Positions 53,017 through 64,000 of a DNA stretch of 64,000 nucleotides are shown here, piece by piece (position 1 is the first letter of the stretch; each line of letters opens with the position of its first letter). The position numbers were made by a program, and so were the translations under genes. The notes beneath the pieces are model-generated. The model was not told where the DNA came from. It did not search any database and saw only the letters and a list, made by a program, of their open reading frames with translations. The DNA is from Actinomycetospora sp. NBRC 106378 (lineage in GTDB: Bacteria; Actinomycetota; Actinomycetes; Mycobacteriales; Pseudonocardiaceae): assembly GCF_030269685.1 (NCBI RefSeq), contig NZ_BSTT01000019.1, positions 48,671-112,670 of the forward strand, given 5' to 3'.

Positions 53017-53834
53017 GAAGGGAGCACCGTCAGGAGCCGTGCGCGCAGGTCCGCGCCCCGGTCCGCGAACCCCTGCTGGGCCTGCGCGTAGGTCGCCTTG
53101 CCGGCGGCCGTCTCGATGCGCACGGGCTCGTAGCCGTGGTCGGCGAGGTCGTAGGGCGAGGCCCGCATGTCGAGCACCCGGACGTCGCGGGCGAGCTCGA
53201 AGCAGTCCAGCAGCAGCTCCCCGGGCACGAGCGGGCCGAGCTTCGTCGCCCACTTGTAGAGGTCCATCGTCGCGTGCAGGCAGCCCGGCTGCTCCAGCTC
53301 TGCCTGCCGCTCGCGGGTCGGGGTCTCGACGTTGCGGGGCGCGGCCTCGTCGGTGAAGAAGCGGTAGGCGTCGAAGTGCGTGCACCGGATCCGGTGCTGC
53401 TCCACGACGGCGTCGGTGCCGTCGGCGCCGAGTCGGAGCGGGACGGGGTGCCGGGTCGCGTCGGCGCGGTAGACCATGGCCCACTCGTGCAGCCCGAAAC
53501 AGCCGAGGTGCGCCGTGCGGGACGCGGTGGCCCGCAGCAGGCTCCGGACGAACGCGACGGTGGCCGGGCGGATCGTCGTCGGGTCGACGTGCCCGCCGTC
53601 GGGGGCGTAGTGCTTCCAGCCCGCCCGGTCGGAGTGCTCCAGGACGACCCCGGGTCCCGGGTGCCAGACGCGCAGGCGGTTCGGCCGCGTCGGGTAGTAG
53701 GTGTAGAGGAAGTCCTCGACGGGATGCGTCTCGTGGCGTTCCCGCCGGGCCCGGTGCGCGGCCGTCAGCGCGTCGGCGCGCGCGGCGTGGGCGCCGGCGC
53801 GGGCCCGCCAGGTGGGTTCGTCGAGGTGGAGCAT
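53013..53834 (-). CDS. Conserved actinobacterial protein annotated as 3-methyladenine DNA glycosylase
   Basis: A 273-residue protein beginning MLHLDEPTWRARAGAHAARA, then VEDFLYTYYPTRPNRLRVWHPGPGVVL, GCFGLHEWAMVY, CTHFDAYRFFTDEAAPRN, and CLHATMDLYKWATKLGPLVPGELLLDCFELARDVRVLDMRASPYDL. I recognise it as the conserved actinobacterial family that databases name 3-methyladenine DNA glycosylase, but helix-hairpin-helix or MPG motifs are not obvious, so the enzymatic claim is weak. His/Asp-rich conserved patches suggest a metal-dependent enzyme. The following gene overlaps by GTGA. Confidence 0.75.
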   Translation of the reverse strand: MLHLDEPTWRARAGAHAARADALTAAHRARRERHETHPVEDFLYTYYPTRPNRLRVWHPGPGVVLEHSDRAGWKHYAPDGGHVDPTTIRPATVAFVRSLLRATASRTAHLGCFGLHEWAMVYRADATRHPVPLRLGADGTDAVVEQHRIRCTHFDAYRFFTDEAAPRNVETPTRERQAELEQPGCLHATMDLYKWATKLGPLVPGELLLDCFELARDVRVLDMRASPYDLADHGYEPVRIETAAGKATYAQAQQGFADRGADLRARLLTVLPS

Positions 53835-53860
53835 CGCGGCTCCAGGGTGCCAGGGGCGAG

Positions 53861-53898
53861 TGCGGCGGAGTGCGTCACCGGTGGTGCAATCCGCCGCA
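53861..53898. repeat. Palindrome in the 53.8-54.2 kb gap
   Basis: TGCGGCGGA (53861-53869) and TCCGCCGCA (53890-53898) form perfect 9-bp arms. It lies 27 bp upstream of the glycosylase-like gene. The 327-bp gap 53835-54161 otherwise shows only poorly coding frames, with two nearby copies of GACGTCAGC about 30 bp apart. Confidence 0.6.
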
Positions 53899-54161
53899 CC
53901 GGCCGTCCCACCCGTCGTCGGCGCCGGACGTCAGCGGTGGCCCACGGCCGACACCCGACGTCAGCAGCGCGCCACGCCCGCCGGCCGGCCGCGCTACCCG
54001 CCGTCGGGACCGGACCGCCGTCGGCGCCGGAGCAGCAGCACCGTCTCGCGCACCGCCATCCCCGCGCGCCGAGCAGACCGCCGACGACCCCGCTGACCGC
54101 ACCGACGCCGAGCATCCGTCCGTTGCGGTCCGGCACGGTCCTCCCTGGTACACCTGGCGGG

Positions 54162-57465
<3,304 letters not shown>

Positions 57466-57637
57466 ACGCCCCGGGCACACTGGATGCCGCAGAGTGACCG
57501 CCGCTGGGGCGGACGGGTGGCATTGCGGGAAATGCGTGCAGACGCACGTGCAGACGTTGCCGTCGACACCCGAGAGGTTGAAGACTGGACGCACTCGGGT
57601 CACTCCGGGCACGGTCGAGAGGGGAGGTGGCGCCACG

Positions 57638-58450
57638 GTGCTGCAGTGCTGCCCCAACGGCGCCCGCCCCGCCGACGTCTACCCCGCCGTCCCGATGACG
57701 CCGCGCCACCTCGCGCGGGACGCCCGGGCCGTCGCGGCCCTCGGGGTCACGAGCTTCCACGTGCACCCCCGCGACGTCGACGGTCAGGAGAGCCTCGACC
57801 CGGGCCCCATCGGCGCCGTCGTGTCGGCGATCCGCCAGGCCGCGCCGTCGATGGAGATCGGCGTCACCACGGCCCGCTGGGTCGAGCCGAACCCGTTCAA
57901 ACGCACCGAGCTCGTGCAGCAGTGGGCCCGCCTGCCCCATCACGCCCGGCCGGACGTCGCCTCGGTGAACGTGCACGAGCGCGGCTGGGAGATCGTGTGC
58001 GAGGCGCTCGACTCGGTGGGGATCGGCATCGAGCTCGGCGTGTGGACCACCGGCGACGCGGTGCAGCTCAAGCAGGCCGGCGTCCCCGCCGGCACCGTGC
58101 GGGTGCTCGCCGAGGTCACGGTGACCGACCCGGAGACCGCCGTCGCCGAGGCGGTGCGCATCCTCAAGGCCCTCGGCCCGATGCAGGTCCCGATCCTGCT
58201 GCACGGCGAGGAGGGCGGCGCCTGGCCGGTGCTCGACTACGCCCGCCGCAACAACCTCGACACCCGCATCGGCTTCGAGGACACCCTCAAGGGCCCGGAC
58301 GGCACGTGGCTCGCCACCGGCAACGAGGAGCTCGTGCGCTACGCCCTCGGGCAGGCGGTCACCCCGCGCCTCGCCGAACGACGGCGGTCCGGCTGGGGCT
58401 CCAACTTCGGCGGGTTCGGCCTGCGCGGGCGGCCCGACCACCGCCGCTGA
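57638..58450 (+). CDS. 3-keto-5-aminohexanoate cleavage enzyme family protein (BKACE)
   Basis: A 270-residue TIM-barrel protein, GTG 57638 after GGGGAGG. The family metal site uses HxH, here FHVHPRDVDGQESLD near residues 44-58, and a barrel Glu in IGFEDTLKGPDGTWLATGNEELV. BKACE enzymes condense beta-keto acids with acetyl-CoA. The N-terminus VLQCCPNGARPADVYPAVPMTP is slightly shorter than usual. The upstream gap of 172 bp carries no other gene. It lies between ligA and the ACT protein, where M. tuberculosis has no such gene. Confidence 0.85.
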   Translation: MLQCCPNGARPADVYPAVPMTPRHLARDARAVAALGVTSFHVHPRDVDGQESLDPGPIGAVVSAIRQAAPSMEIGVTTARWVEPNPFKRTELVQQWARLPHHARPDVASVNVHERGWEIVCEALDSVGIGIELGVWTTGDAVQLKQAGVPAGTVRVLAEVTVTDPETAVAEAVRILKALGPMQVPILLHGEEGGAWPVLDYARRNNLDTRIGFEDTLKGPDGTWLATGNEELVRYALGQAVTPRLAERRRSGWGSNFGGFGLRGRPDHRR

Positions 58451-58471
58451 GTCCGATCGCGGGCGGGATGC

Positions 58472-59149
58472 TCAGCCCGTCATCGTGGCGACGATGCCCG
58501 CCAGGTGCGAGAGACGCGCCAGCTCCGACGGCCGGAACCCGGGACCGCCCGGGCGGCCCACCACGAGCGCCCGGTCGGATCGTCCCAGCGGCGCCGCGGC
58601 CAGCTCCGTGTCGAGGTCGGTCCAGGCCGAGGGCACCGACTGCCCGGCGGCCGGGTCGAGCACGGTGGCCTTGACCAGCGGCAGCCACGGCAGCGTCTGT
58701 GCCTCGGTCTCCGGAGCCGCGGAACTCGCCGCCACCCGGCGCACCCGGGTACCGCCGTCGCTCCACACGTCCCCGCTCGACGCCTCGACCACGAGCGCCC
58801 AGGCCGACCGGAAGATCCGCGGGACGGCGTCGACGAGCAGGGCGATGCCGTCCTCGGGGGCGGCGGCGACGCTCTCCACCAGCTCGAGTTCGCGGGCGGT
58901 GTCGAGCGGGCCGAAGAACGGCCGGACCGACTCGACGACCACGTCACGGACCGATTCCGCCGCGGTGATCAGCACGTCGGGCGGCCGGGCCGAGGGCAGG
59001 TCGACCACGAGGTCGTCCACCGCCTGCCCCTGATGACGTTCCACCACGTCGACGCTGAGGATGTCCGCGCCCTCGACGCCGAGGGCCGACGCGACCGCGC
59101 CGAGGGTGCCCGGCCGGTCGGGGAGCACCACCCGCAGCAGGTAGGTCAC
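58472..59149 (-). CDS. ACT-domain protein, Rv3013 type
   Basis: A 225-residue protein. The N-terminal ACT domain reads YLLRVVLPDRPGTLGAVASALGVEGADILSVDVVER; the PGTLGAVASALG turn is where amino-acid ligands bind. A second, less clear regulatory-like region follows (ELVESVAAAPEDGIALLVDAVPRIFRSAWALVVEA), then a tail with LVVGRPGGPGFRPSELARLSHLAGIVATM. It lacks a catalytic domain. It stands between ligA and gatC as Rv3013 does in M. tuberculosis. Possibly an amino-acid sensor. Confidence 0.85.
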   Translation of the reverse strand: MTYLLRVVLPDRPGTLGAVASALGVEGADILSVDVVERHQGQAVDDLVVDLPSARPPDVLITAAESVRDVVVESVRPFFGPLDTARELELVESVAAAPEDGIALLVDAVPRIFRSAWALVVEASSGDVWSDGGTRVRRVAASSAAPETEAQTLPWLPLVKATVLDPAAGQSVPSAWTDLDTELAAAPLGRSDRALVVGRPGGPGFRPSELARLSHLAGIVATMTG

Positions 59150-59412
59150 GTCGCCTCCGTCCTTCGTCGAGCGTCACCCGGGCGCCCGGGATCGCCTCCG
59201 TCGAGGAGCCCGCGGCGACCCGTCGTCGGGCGCGGCGAGTGTGCCAGCCGCGCGGTCCGTGAGCGAGGAGGGCGGGGTCGGGGTGGGCCGCCGTGCGCCG
59301 CTCGGCGGGAGGTGGCCCGGTGGCGGTCCCGGCAAACCTCCCCCGGCCGGCCGACGCCTAGACTGGATCGGTACGCCCGCGCCCCCGCGCGCGGGATCGA
59401 CGATCTCGAGGG

Positions 59413-59440
59413 GTCGAGCTCCACCGCGCTCCGTCTCCCC
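59413..59440. repeat. Dispersed short repeat, family C, upstream of gatC
   Basis: GTCGAGCTCCACCGCGCTCC then GTCTCCCC, ending 12 bp before the gatC ribosome-binding region. Copies at 1215-1244 and 6909-6938 also lie at gene starts. The 303-bp gap 59150-59452 between the divergent ACT and gatC genes also contains a TAGACT -10-like hexamer at 59359-59364 but no gene. Confidence 0.6.
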
Positions 59441-59452
59441 ACACGGAGGATC

Positions 59453-59749
59453 ATGTCCGACATCACGCGCTCCGACGTCGCGCACCTGGCCCGACTGGCC
59501 CGCCTGGCCGTCACCGACGACGAGCTCGACGTGTTCTCCGGTCAGATCGACGCGATCCTCGACACCCTGGGTCGCGTCTCCGACATACCCGACGACGTGC
59601 CGCCCACCAGCCACGTCGCCCCGTTGACCAACGTCCTGCGGCCCGACGAGCCCGCTCCGAGCCTGTCCCGCGAGGCGGCACTCGCCGGGGCGCCCGAGGC
59701 CGAGGAGGGGCGCTTCCGCGTCCCGCGCATCCTGGGGGAGTCGCAGTGA
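59453..59749 (+). CDS. gatC: Asp-tRNA(Asn)/Glu-tRNA(Gln) amidotransferase subunit C
   Basis: A 98-residue GatC, ATG 59453 after [45 protein letters not shown] is the helical part that wraps GatA, and [33 protein letters not shown] the extended C-terminus. It stabilises the GatAB interface. It is the first gene of gatCAB, with overlaps to gatA and then gatB, so the three subunits should be made in balance. Confidence 0.95.
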   Translation: MSDITRSDVAHLARLARLAVTDDELDVFSGQIDAILDTLGRVSDIPDDVPPTSHVAPLTNVLRPDEPAPSLSREAALAGAPEAEEGRFRVPRILGESQ

Positions 59750-61269
59750 GCGAGCTGACCCGTCTGTCCGCCGCGGAGATCGCCCGGCGCGTCCAGGCCC
59801 GCGAGGTCTCCTCGGTCGAGGTGACCCGGGCCCACCTGGACCGCATCGAGGCCGTCGACGGCGGGCTCAACGCGTTCCTGCACGTGGACCGCGAGGTCGC
59901 CCTCGCCGCGGCCGAGGCGGTCGACGCCGAGATCGCCGCCGGCACCGTCCGCGGGCCGCTCGCGGGCGTCCCCGTCGCGATCAAGGACAACGTCGCCACG
60001 AGCGACATGCCCACCACGTGCGCCTCGCACATCCTCGACGGCTGGCGCCCGCCCTACGACGCGACGGTCGTGCGCCGTCTGCGCGACGGCGGGCTGGTGC
60101 CGCTGGGCAAGACCAACCTCGACGAGTTCGCCATGGGCGGCTCCAACGAGAACTCCGCCTTCGGTCCCGTGCGCAACCCCTGGGACGCCTCCCGGGTGTC
60201 CGGCGGGTCCAGCGGCGGCTCGGCGACCGCGACGGCGGCCGGCGAGACCCCGCTCGCGATCGGCTCCGACACGGGCGGCTCCATCCGGCAGCCGGGGGCC
60301 TTCACCGGCATCGTCGGGGTCAAGCCGACCTACGGCACGGTGTCGCGCTACGGCCTGGTCGCCTTCTCGTCCTCGCTGGACCAGATCGGCAGCTTCGGGC
60401 GCAGCGTGCTCGACGCCGCGCTGCTGCACGAGGTGATCGGCGGGCACGACCCGAACGACCAGACCTCCATCGACGCGCCCCTGCCGCCCGTCGTCGAGGC
60501 CGCCTACGCCGGGGCGCGCGGCGACCTCGCCGGGGTCCGGGTCGGGGTCGTGCGGGAGCTCTCGGGCGAGGGCAACCAGCCCGGCGTGCTCGCCGCGTTC
60601 ACCGACGCGGTGCGGGTGCTCACCGACCTCGGTGCGGACGTCGTCGAGGTCGACTGCCCCTCGTTCACCTACGCCGTGCCGGCCTACTACCTCATCGCGC
60701 CGAGCGAGGCGTCGTCGAACCTCGCCCGCTTCGACGCGATGCGCTACGGCCTGCGGATCGGCGACGACGGGTCGCACTCGACCGACGAGGTCATGTCCCT
60801 GACCCGCGAGGCCGGCTTCGGCCCCGAGGTCAAGCGCCGCATCATGATCGGCACGCACGCCCTGTCGGCCGGGGCGTACGACGCGCTCTACGGCAAGGCC
60901 CAGAAGGCCCGCACGTTGATCGTGCGGGACTTCGCGGCCGCCTTCGAGTACTGCGACGTGCTGGTGTCGCCGACCGTGCCGGTCACCGCCTTCCCGCTCG
61001 GGGAACGCGTGGACGACCCGGTCGCGATGTACCTCGCCGACCTGTGCACGATCCCGACGAACCTGGCCGGCAACGCCGCGCTGTCCGTGCCGTGCGGCGT
61101 CTCGGCCGACGACGGGCTCCCCGTGGGCCTGCAGATCATGGCTCCGGCCCTCGCCGACGACCGCGCCTACCGGGTCGCGGCCGCCTACGAGCTGGCCCGG
61201 GACACGTCGTCGGGAACGCCCTTCGCCGAGACCATCCCGGAGCCCGCCGTCCTGGAGACCACCTCATGA
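59746..61269 (+). CDS. gatA: Asp-tRNA(Asn)/Glu-tRNA(Gln) amidotransferase subunit A
   Basis: A 507-residue amidase-signature protein, GTG overlapping the gatC stop. The catalytic Ser-cisSer-Lys triad is in [12 protein letters not shown] (Lys about residue 80) and [37 protein letters not shown]. GatA releases ammonia from glutamine and channels it to GatB, which amidates misacylated Glu-tRNA(Gln) or Asp-tRNA(Asn). Length and motifs are complete. Confidence 0.96.
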   Translation: MSELTRLSAAEIARRVQAREVSSVEVTRAHLDRIEAVDGGLNAFLHVDREVALAAAEAVDAEIAAGTVRGPLAGVPVAIKDNVATSDMPTTCASHILDGWRPPYDATVVRRLRDGGLVPLGKTNLDEFAMGGSNENSAFGPVRNPWDASRVSGGSSGGSATATAAGETPLAIGSDTGGSIRQPGAFTGIVGVKPTYGTVSRYGLVAFSSSLDQIGSFGRSVLDAALLHEVIGGHDPNDQTSIDAPLPPVVEAAYAGARGDLAGVRVGVVRELSGEGNQPGVLAAFTDAVRVLTDLGADVVEVDCPSFTYAVPAYYLIAPSEASSNLARFDAMRYGLRIGDDGSHSTDEVMSLTREAGFGPEVKRRIMIGTHALSAGAYDALYGKAQKARTLIVRDFAAAFEYCDVLVSPTVPVTAFPLGERVDDPVAMYLADLCTIPTNLAGNAALSVPCGVSADDGLPVGLQIMAPALADDRAYRVAAAYELARDTSSGTPFAETIPEPAVLETTS

Positions 61270-62783
61270 CCAGCACCGTCGACGCGGCCCCGTACACCGT
61301 CGAGGAGGTCTGCGAGCGCTTCGACCCCGTGATGGGGCTCGAGGTGCACGTGGAGCTCAACACCGCCACCAAGATGTTCTGCGGCTGCCGCAACGAGTTC
61401 GGGGCGGAGCCGAACACCCACGTCTGCCCGGTGTGCCTGGGCCTGCCGGGCTCGCTGCCGCGGGTGAACGCCCGCGCGGTCGAGGGGGCGGTGAAGATCG
61501 GCCTGGCGCTGAACTGCCAGGTCCGGGAGCGCAGCGGCTTCGCCCGGAAGAACTACTTCTACCCGGACATGCCGAAGAACTTCCAGATCTCCCAGTACGA
61601 CGACCCGATCGTCTTCGACGGCCACCTCGACGTGCCGCTCGACGACGGCTCGACCTGGCGGGTGGAGATCGAGCGGGCGCACATGGAGGAGGACACCGGC
61701 AAGTCGCTGCACATGGGCGGCGCGACGGGTCGCATCCACGGCGCCTCGTACTCCCTGCTCGACTACAACCGGGCGGGCGTGCCGCTCATCGAGATCGTCA
61801 CCAGGCCGATCCTCGGGGCGGGCACCCGCGCGCCGGAGATCGCCCGGGCCTACGTCTCGGCCCTGCGCGACGTCATCCAGGGCCTCGGCGTCTCCGACGT
61901 CCGCATGGACCAGGGCTCGATGCGCTGCGACGCCAACGTCTCGCTCATGCCGAAGGGGGCCACCGAGTTCGGCACCCGCACCGAGACCAAGAACGTCAAC
62001 TCGCTGCGCTCGGTCGAGCGGGCGGTGCGCTACGAGATGGGTCGGCACGCCGGCGTGCTGCTCTCGGGCGGGACGATCACCCAGGAGACGCGGCACTTCG
62101 ACGAGCAGTCCGGCACCACGTCCGCCGGCCGCCCGAAGGAGACCTTCGCCGACTACCGGTTCTTCCCCGAGCCCGACCTGGTGCCGATCGAGCCGTCCGC
62201 CGCGTGGGTGGAGGAGCTGCGGGCCGGGCTGCCCGAGCGGCCGTGGGAGCGTCGCGCGCGGATCCAGACCGAGTGGGGGATCTCCGACGAGGAGCTCCGC
62301 GACCTGGTCAACGCCGGCGCGCTGGACCTGGTCGCCGACACCGTGGAAGCCGGGGCACCGGCCGAGTCGGCCCGCTCGTGGTGGGTCTCCTACCTGACCC
62401 AGCAGGCCAACACGGCGGGCGTGGAGCTCGCCGAGCTCGCCATCACCCCGGCCGACGTGGCCCGCGTGATCGCGCTGGTGGCCGAGGGGACGCTGACGAA
62501 CAAGCTCGCCCGGCAGGTCGTCGACGGTGTCCTCGCCGGTGAGGGCGCCCCCGACGACGTGGTAGCGGGCCGCGGGCTCGCGGTGGTCAGCGACGACTCG
62601 GCACTCACCGCCGCGGTCGACGAGGCCCTCGCCGCCCAGCCCGCGATCGCGGAGAAGATCCGGTCCGGGAAGACGAAGGCCGCGGGCGCGATCGTCGGCG
62701 CGGTCATGAAGGCGACGCGCGGGCAGGCCGACGCCGCTCGCGTGCAGTCGCTGGTGCTGGAGCGGGTGGCCGCCGGCTCCTGA
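61266..62783 (+). CDS. gatB: Asp-tRNA(Asn)/Glu-tRNA(Gln) amidotransferase subunit B
   Basis: A 505-residue GatB; ATG 61266 overlaps the gatA stop. The cradle domain begins [20 protein letters not shown], with [20 protein letters not shown], where two cysteine pairs form the zinc site. Further blocks are [30 protein letters not shown] and [16 protein letters not shown]. The C-terminal YqeY-like tail domain ends [20 protein letters not shown]. It phosphorylates the tRNA-bound acid and amidates it with ammonia from GatA. Confidence 0.96.
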   Translation: MTSTVDAAPYTVEEVCERFDPVMGLEVHVELNTATKMFCGCRNEFGAEPNTHVCPVCLGLPGSLPRVNARAVEGAVKIGLALNCQVRERSGFARKNYFYPDMPKNFQISQYDDPIVFDGHLDVPLDDGSTWRVEIERAHMEEDTGKSLHMGGATGRIHGASYSLLDYNRAGVPLIEIVTRPILGAGTRAPEIARAYVSALRDVIQGLGVSDVRMDQGSMRCDANVSLMPKGATEFGTRTETKNVNSLRSVERAVRYEMGRHAGVLLSGGTITQETRHFDEQSGTTSAGRPKETFADYRFFPEPDLVPIEPSAAWVEELRAGLPERPWERRARIQTEWGISDEELRDLVNAGALDLVADTVEAGAPAESARSWWVSYLTQQANTAGVELAELAITPADVARVIALVAEGTLTNKLARQVVDGVLAGEGAPDDVVAGRGLAVVSDDSALTAAVDEALAAQPAIAEKIRSGKTKAAGAIVGAVMKATRGQADAARVQSLVLERVAAGS

Positions 62784-62797
62784 CGGCGTCCTCCCAC

Positions 62798-62842
62798 CGA
62801 CGGCACTCTCGCGCACGAACGATGCCGCGAGGGTGCCGTTCG
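62798..62842. repeat. Palindromic repeat family B downstream of gatB
   Basis: CGACGGCACTCTCGCG and CGCGAGGGTGCCGTTCG are inverted arms with one mismatch around a 12-bp loop. The copy lies 15 bp after the gatB stop, where it can act as a terminator. The same sequence, also inverted, occurs at 18522-18566 and 19524-19576 inside an ABC gene. Confidence 0.8.
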
Positions 62843-62849
62843 TGCGTTC

Positions 62850-63053
62850 AGGCAAGATCACCGTCCGTGTGGAGCGGTCACACCTGGTGACGGGAACACT
62901 CTTTTTACACGGCGACCGTGACCGATCCGTAACCCGATCGGTAGTCGCCCGTTGGAGTCGGCGGAGAACGGTTCGTAGCCGGACTCCAGGTGGGTCAGTG
63001 CTTGATCCGCCGACCGGTCGTATCCGTACACCCCGATAGGAGGAGGCCTTCGC
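62850..63053 (+). promoter_or_regulatory. Long leader upstream of the secreted-protein gene
   Basis: This 200-bp stretch has no gene. CCGATCCGTAACCCGATCGG (62932-62950 region) is an interrupted dyad, and further down GGAGTC (about 62953) and GACTCC (about 62984) can pair around GGCGGAGAACGG. It may be a promoter with a structured 5' untranslated region, but I cannot match it to a known riboswitch class. AGGAGGAGG at 63041-63049 is the ribosome-binding site. Confidence 0.35.
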
Positions 63054-63626
63054 ATGGGCGCTCATCACGCTCCCCACGCTCCCCACGTGGCGTCCCAGGC
63101 TGCCCGCCTCGCCGGCCGCGGCGCCTTCACGGCCGCTGCCGTCGCCGTCGTCGCCGGAGGCACCGCCTCGATGGCGTTCGCGCACGAGGCGCCCACCGTC
63201 CACCAGGCGCAGTCCGCGGGCCACGAGGTCCAGGGCAAGCTCACCGACGGTGCCCACCAGTTCACCGAGGCCTCGAAGAAGGTCGACGCCGACTCGCTGA
63301 AGAGCCACGGCAGCGATCTGAAGCACCAGGGCTCGGACGTCGCCTCCTCGCTGAAGAGCTCGGCGTCCTCCTCGGTCCTCGCCGACATGGCCACCGACGG
63401 CGGCCACGCGCTGAGCAACACCAAGAACGACCTCGAGCACGCCCGGTACAACTGGACGGCCGCCTCGAAGGACGGGCTGACCCCGCACGAGATGTCCGAC
63501 CAGTTCGGCCTCATGGGCGACGATGTCCAGCACGCCCTGGACAACGGCCGCAACGACGTCGGGCACTGGACCGCGAAGGCGGCGTCGCAGGCGCCGACGC
63601 AGTCCTCCCTGCTCTCGTTCGGCTAG
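63054..63626 (+). CDS. Secreted His/Ser-rich helical protein of unknown function
   Basis: A 190-residue protein. A His-rich N-terminus MGAHHAPHAPHVASQAARLAG precedes a hydrophobic stretch AAAVAVVAGGTASM and the probable signal peptidase site AFAHEA near residue 42. The mature part is polar and helical with heptad-like repeats (GHEVQGKLTDGAHQF, SLKSHGSDLKHQGSDVASSLK), no cysteine and no recognised domain. It resembles small exported or wall-associated proteins of actinobacteria. The strong ribosome-binding site and long leader suggest high or regulated expression. Confidence 0.8.
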   Translation: MGAHHAPHAPHVASQAARLAGRGAFTAAAVAVVAGGTASMAFAHEAPTVHQAQSAGHEVQGKLTDGAHQFTEASKKVDADSLKSHGSDLKHQGSDVASSLKSSASSSVLADMATDGGHALSNTKNDLEHARYNWTAASKDGLTPHEMSDQFGLMGDDVQHALDNGRNDVGHWTAKAASQAPTQSSLLSFG

Positions 63627-63792
63627 TCCTCCACCGACCGCCCCGCGTACCGGCCCTCCCCGATCGGTCCGGAAGCGGGTCGGGAGCCGGGTCTCCCCAC
63701 CCGGCCCGCGGCGACGTGGACGGCGGGTCCCTCCGACCGACTCCGACCCGGTCGGTGGCCCGTCCGTCCGCACTCGTCCGCTCCCCGAGCCC

Positions 63793-63839
63793 ACGGCCCC
63801 GTCGTCCTCCCCGCTGCCCCGGGGTGGAGGCGGGGCCGT
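63793..63839. terminator. GC-rich hairpin downstream of the secreted-protein gene
   Basis: ACGGCCCCG (63793-63801) and CGGGGCCGT (63831-63839) pair perfectly, with an inner CCTCC/GGAGG stem. It is placed between the secreted-protein gene and the convergent transposase remnant and could terminate both. The rest of 63627-63892 shows no gene. Confidence 0.7.
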
Positions 63840-63892
63840 GGTGCGTCCGGGGGACGGGGCTCGCCCCGGCCCCGCCGCGAGCTGCTCCTATG

Positions 63893-64000
63893 TCAAGCGG
63901 CAGCGGGGGTTGGGGTGTGTTCGGTCTGTAGGAGCAGGTTGAACACGACGCGGGCGAGGCGTCGTTTGAGGGCGCGGAGGGCGTCGTTGTGTCGGTCGCC
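63893..64000 (-). mobile_element. C-terminal end of an IS110/IS116/IS902-like transposase (continues beyond window)
   Basis: Reading from the window edge on the minus strand gives 35 residues, GDRHNDALRALKRRLARVVFNL then LLQTEHTPTPAAA and TGA. The RHNDALRALKRRLARV-type helix matches the end of IS110-family transposases, where a basic C-terminal helix follows the Ser-containing catalytic domain. Only the last part is in the window, so completeness and element ends cannot be judged. Codon use (AAA, CTA, ACA) is a little less GC-rich than that of the neighbours. Confidence 0.6.

Noticed and set aside
53994..54135. A small membrane-like peptide MLGVGAVSGVVGGLLGARG on the minus strand
   Set aside because: The frame runs into Arg/Cys-rich noise and would need a frameshift to end sensibly; too weak to call.
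62850..63053. c-di-AMP (ydaO) riboswitch before the secreted protein
   Set aside because: Position would suit it, but I cannot align the conserved core to this sequence by eye.

Overview
The window is very GC-rich (roughly 72-75 % by eye), with many GTG starts and ATGA/GTGA gene overlaps. It is typical of an actinobacterium, most likely a Pseudonocardia- or Actinomycetospora-like member of the Pseudonocardiales (inferred from gene content, not proven). The backbone genes follow the order known from Mycobacterium tuberculosis Rv3009c-Rv3032: gatB, gatA, gatC, an ACT-domain protein, ligA, a MetE-like protein, mnmA, iscS, etfA, etfB, and then a methyltransferase, a GH57 protein and a GT4 glucosyltransferase. 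Accessory blocks interrupt this backbone.

Layout. 1-5.1 kb: end of an ABC ATPase, an enoyl-CoA hydratase, two methyltransferase-type proteins and a DHA2-type MFS transporter. 5.1-10.1 kb: a nucleoside hydrolase/ribokinase pair, a hexapeptide acyltransferase, and a MarR regulator divergent from an FAD monooxygenase and an NmrA-like protein. 10.1-14.4 kb: GT4, GH57 and methyltransferase genes resembling the mycobacterial methylglucose lipopolysaccharide locus, with a VapBC toxin-antitoxin pair wedged in. 14.4-36.8 kb: an iron-regulated siderophore locus containing a FecCD/FepC importer, a binding lipoprotein, a heterodimeric ABC transporter, a 4,395-residue four-module peptide synthetase and an ornithine N-hydroxylase. 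Three IdeR/DmdR-type iron boxes flank its operons. 37-41.6 kb: an M20 hydrolase, DUF3311 protein, sodium/solute symporter and amidohydrolase operon. 41.6-46.2 kb: etfBA, iscS and mnmA. 46.5-50.1 kb: a probable Zur island with zinc-free paralogues of bL36, uS14, bL28, bS18, bL33 and bL31, a P-loop-less COG0523 protein and a Cys-rich protein. 50.2-64 kb: racemase, a long phosphofructokinase, kinase, glycosylase-like protein, MetE-like protein, ligA, BKACE protein, ACT protein, gatCAB, a secreted protein, and the edge of an IS110-like element.

Most striking points. The peptide synthetase reads as an erythrochelin-type tetrapeptide assembly line: module 2 carries a serine code and module 3 an N5-hydroxyornithine code. 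It differs by an N-methyltransferase in module 1, altered catalytic motifs in three condensation domains, and no thioesterase. Long palindromes of at least two dispersed families sit in intergenic DNA and also in frame inside genes, including a 53-bp perfect palindrome inside the synthetase. The siderophore-locus ABC exporter pair has complementary losses of ATP-site motifs. The zinc island ends with an uncharacterised Cys-rich protein translationally coupled to bL31.
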